This document shows, piece by piece, positions 6,313 to 8,313 of a DNA stretch of 8,313 nucleotides. Numbering within the stretch: position 1 is the first letter of the stretch; each line of letters starts with the position of its first letter. The notes beneath the pieces are model-generated. The model was given only the letters and a program-made list of their open reading frames with translations. It was not told where the DNA came from and ran no database searches. Location of the stretch: assembly GCA_012965455.1 (NCBI GenBank), contig DTSG01000454.1:1-8313 (forward strand), in the 5' to 3' direction. Source of the DNA: Planctomycetaceae bacterium (GTDB lineage: Bacteria > Planctomycetota > Planctomycetia > Pirellulales > Pirellulaceae). Position numbers and translations under genes: made by a program.

Positions 6313-7704
6313 ATGAATCGTGTGTTTTCAGCTTTGCTTGTAATAGCGATTACGATCGTGCTAGGTAGTTTACAGCTAGCGGCTCAGGATGGATCCTCTT
6401 TTCATCGTGCTCAAGTAAAGGTTCGTCGTGCCAATATCTATACTTCCCCCACCACTGATCAATCTATTTGCGGTGAATTACCCAGCGGGACTGTCGTGCA
6501 CGTATACATGGCGACGTCTGACGGTTATGTAGCCATCCGTCCAACTCCTGGGTGCTTTAGTTGGGTCGAATCGCGATTTCTGCTTATTGACCGTGATGGG
6601 GTAAAAGGGACAGTCACAACGGCAGGTGTGCCGTCGTGGATCGGTCAACCCGAGCAGTCGTTGGGTTCTCATGTGAGGATGGTGCAGTTAGATCGTGGTG
6701 AGATTGTGCAAATTCTGGGAAGTCGTGAAATGGCTTTGTCCAGCAACGGTCGAAAATTACAGTTGACGAAAATTGCTCCTCCACATGGCGAATTCAGATG
6801 GATGCTTAAACGTGATCTCCAACTGCAGGGCGATGCGGAGCCACTTGTTGATTTGACCGCAACTTTACCTCTGGAAGCCAATTCAACCGCTGGTCAATTC
6901 AATCGAGTACAACCCGTGCAATTCGAGCAACCTCTGGGGTCAACGACTGACACGACAGGCCAGGTTAGTAATCGATTTGTACCGCGGTGGTTAAACCCTG
7001 CGCGCACTCCGCGTAGTCGTGCTGCTCAATCAAGTCAAGCGTTCAATGTACAGCCTGCATCTTTTACTCTGTTGGATAACACCGGTGATGCGGCCACTAC
7101 CGCCGTAGCCTTGCCGCGCGACCTTGGCGACCTCGAAAACTACTTGTCGCGAATGGTAGCTCGCAAAACGTCGGAATGGGAATTGGGTCCGATCCGCAAT
7201 CAGGTGTTGCAAATGTTGAACGCAGCGCCGGCTCAACAGCGAGCCCAATGGGAGAATTTGATGGGCAGAATCCAGCAGTTTCAAGATATTCGCCAACAGC
7301 GATTACGTTTGGCGAATACGACCTTTGGGTCCGTGCCACGGCGTTTAATGAATATCAATGGTGATGCATTGCCGCTGCGAACCTCGGACATCGCCAAGGA
7401 CTTGGTGGACCCATCCACTCAGGGAAAACTATCCGCGGAAGCCCAGCGCACGGCTTATGAAGAAACGGGCTACTTGATGGAAGTCCATTCATCGCGCCGC
7501 GACGCACCAGAATATGCTCTGGTGGATGAGCAGGGTGACGTCAAAGTATTTGTGACTCCGGTACCGGGCTTAAATCTGGCACACTATTTAACAAAGCAGA
7601 TTGGCGTATTTGGTCGTCGCGGGTACATTTATCGCTTAAAAACTCAACACGTAACAATTACTCGTGTCGTTGATCTGGCCCGTCACACCATTTCCGACGA
7701 ATAA
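6313..7704 (+). CDS. Exported SH3-domain-like protein of unknown function
   Basis: The 463-residue product starts with a clear signal peptide (MNR, then a hydrophobic stretch at 4-22, cleavage near LAAQ at 22-25) and should act outside the cytoplasmic membrane. Residues 33-93 look like a bacterial SH3 domain: VRRANIYTSPT, then GELPSGTVVHVY and WVESRFLLI. Residues about 98-170 may form a second SH3-like unit with LDRGEIVQIL and a closing FRWMLKRDL. A low-complexity Gln/Thr/Pro-rich linker follows (about 175-265), then a helical, Gln-rich segment (270-333). The C-terminal module (about 385-457) contains YALVDEQGDVKVFVTPVPG and RLKTQHVTITRVVDL and looks like a compact beta-barrel. Bacterial SH3 domains often bind cell-wall or envelope ligands, but no catalytic residues are seen, so the role is unknown. 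An in-frame GTG at 6301 would add four residues. Convergent with lpdA. Confidence 0.88.
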   Translation: MNRVFSALLVIAITIVLGSLQLAAQDGSSFHRAQVKVRRANIYTSPTTDQSICGELPSGTVVHVYMATSDGYVAIRPTPGCFSWVESRFLLIDRDGVKGTVTTAGVPSWIGQPEQSLGSHVRMVQLDRGEIVQILGSREMALSSNGRKLQLTKIAPPHGEFRWMLKRDLQLQGDAEPLVDLTATLPLEANSTAGQFNRVQPVQFEQPLGSTTDTTGQVSNRFVPRWLNPARTPRSRAAQSSQAFNVQPASFTLLDNTGDAATTAVALPRDLGDLENYLSRMVARKTSEWELGPIRNQVLQMLNAAPAQQRAQWENLMGRIQQFQDIRQQRLRLANTTFGSVPRRLMNINGDALPLRTSDIAKDLVDPSTQGKLSAEAQRTAYEETGYLMEVHSSRRDAPEYALVDEQGDVKVFVTPVPGLNLAHYLTKQIGVFGRRGYIYRLKTQHVTITRVVDLARHTISDE

Positions 7705-7776
7705 ATTCAGTCGGCGACATGCCACGAGTACACCGCCTTAGATGAATGCGCGAGGTTGTTGGTGTTGGCACAACTG

Positions 7777-8313
7777 CTAGGTACGTTTAGGTTTATAGAT
7801 CTCGATTGCTTCGCCGAGGAAGACCTCTGCAGCTCCCGACAATGTTTCACTGAGAGTCGGATGTGGCGCGATTGAAGTGGTGAGTTGAGGGGCTGTCCAT
7901 TGTTGGTCGATGGCAGTTGCGGCTGCTGAGATGAGTTCACCGGCGTTAGGGCCAACGATGCCACATCCTAGCACCCGTTGTGTATCCGGCTCAATTAACC
8001 ATTTGGTTCGACCAGCACTGCGTCCGATCGCTTGTGCTCGACCACTAGCAGCCCACGGATAGATTGCGATTTGATAATCAATGCCTTCTCGCTTGGCAGT
8101 TGTTTCTGTGAGGCCGGTCCAAGCTATTTCTGGGTCGGTAAAGATGACATTGGGGATGCATGGATTGCTTGTTGTACCTGTCCTGCTAGCAGCCCGTGTA
8201 GTCGTTGGCTCTACTGATTCAGCGAGCACGGCTGCGACCGCTTGACGGGCATCAGCGGTTGCTTTGTGAGCGAGCATCGGATTTCCACAGACATCGCCAA
8301 TAGCAAGAATGTG
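7777..8313 (-). CDS. lpdA: Dihydrolipoyl dehydrogenase, C-terminal part (truncated by window end)
   Basis: This is the E3 flavoprotein of pyruvate and 2-oxoglutarate dehydrogenase complexes, which reoxidises dihydrolipoamide and reduces NAD+. The frame is open to the window edge, so the N-terminal portion with the redox-active disulfide lies outside; 178 residues are visible. The FAD-contacting AIGDV motif (visible residues 4-8) is followed by PMLAHKA. The dimerisation domain is typical: VIFTDPEIAWTGLTE, PWAASGRAQAIG, GCGIVGPNAGELI. The catalytic His-Glu pair is in HPTLSE (His151, Glu156). The ATG at 8277 is internal, not the start. A Ser/Thr/Arg-rich stretch at about residues 33-52 makes the loop before the dimerisation domain longer than in E. 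coli Lpd. The PWAASGRA segment favours the pyruvate-dehydrogenase-type enzyme over mercuric or glutathione reductase. It is convergent with the SH3-like gene, 72 bp apart. Confidence 0.95.
   Translation of the reverse strand, partial: HILAIGDVCGNPMLAHKATADARQAVAAVLAESVEPTTTRAASRTGTTSNPCIPNVIFTDPEIAWTGLTETTAKREGIDYQIAIYPWAASGRAQAIGRSAGRTKWLIEPDTQRVLGCGIVGPNAGELISAAATAIDQQWTAPQLTTSIAPHPTLSETLSGAAEVFLGEAIEIYKPKRT

Noticed and set aside
7752..7776. GTTGT...ACAAC near the end of lpdA as a bidirectional terminator
   Set aside because: The stem is about 5 bp, AT-rich and without an adjacent T-run.
7707..7964. Minus-strand ORF overlapping the end of lpdA
   Set aside because: It overlaps the clearly coding lpdA frame and has a low-complexity, Ser-rich product with no start signal, so it is a shadow frame.

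Overview
The window reads as an ordinary chromosomal stretch of a planctomycete, most likely of the Pirellulaceae or a close relative, with roughly balanced GC content. This placement is an inference. It rests on a leucyl-tRNA synthetase with extra insertions and no zinc-binding cysteines in its editing-domain hinge, on two exported proteins whose conserved motifs I associate with Pirellulaceae hypotheticals, on weak or absent Shine-Dalgarno sequences, and on genes that mostly stand alone.

Layout from left to right: (1) the 3' part of a plus-strand AMP-forming acyl-ACP synthetase of the Aas type, cut by the window start (1-1215); (2) a minus-strand type I methionine aminopeptidase, map (1262-2059); (3) a 240-bp divergent intergenic region with a good sigma70-type promoter for leuS and a small inverted repeat; (4) a plus-strand leucyl-tRNA synthetase, leuS (2300-5134); (5) a minus-strand exported protein of unknown function (5160-6035); (6) a possible small minus-strand ORF (6084-6278), in the same frame as gene 5 and separated from it by one TGA; (7) a plus-strand exported protein with an SH3-like N-terminal half (6313-7704); (8) the C-terminal part of a minus-strand dihydrolipoyl dehydrogenase, lpdA, cut by the window end (7777-8313).

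The main genes alternate strictly in strand (+ - + - + -), so each is probably transcribed alone. The three convergent junctions are short (46, 25 and 72 bp) and none shows a convincing intrinsic terminator. The recognisable genes are housekeeping functions: phospholipid acyl-chain recycling, N-terminal methionine removal, leucine charging of tRNA, and the E3 subunit of 2-oxoacid dehydrogenases. They do not form one pathway. I see no mobile element, CRISPR array, tRNA, rRNA, toxin-antitoxin pair or defence system. The least understood parts are the two exported proteins and the small ORF between them.
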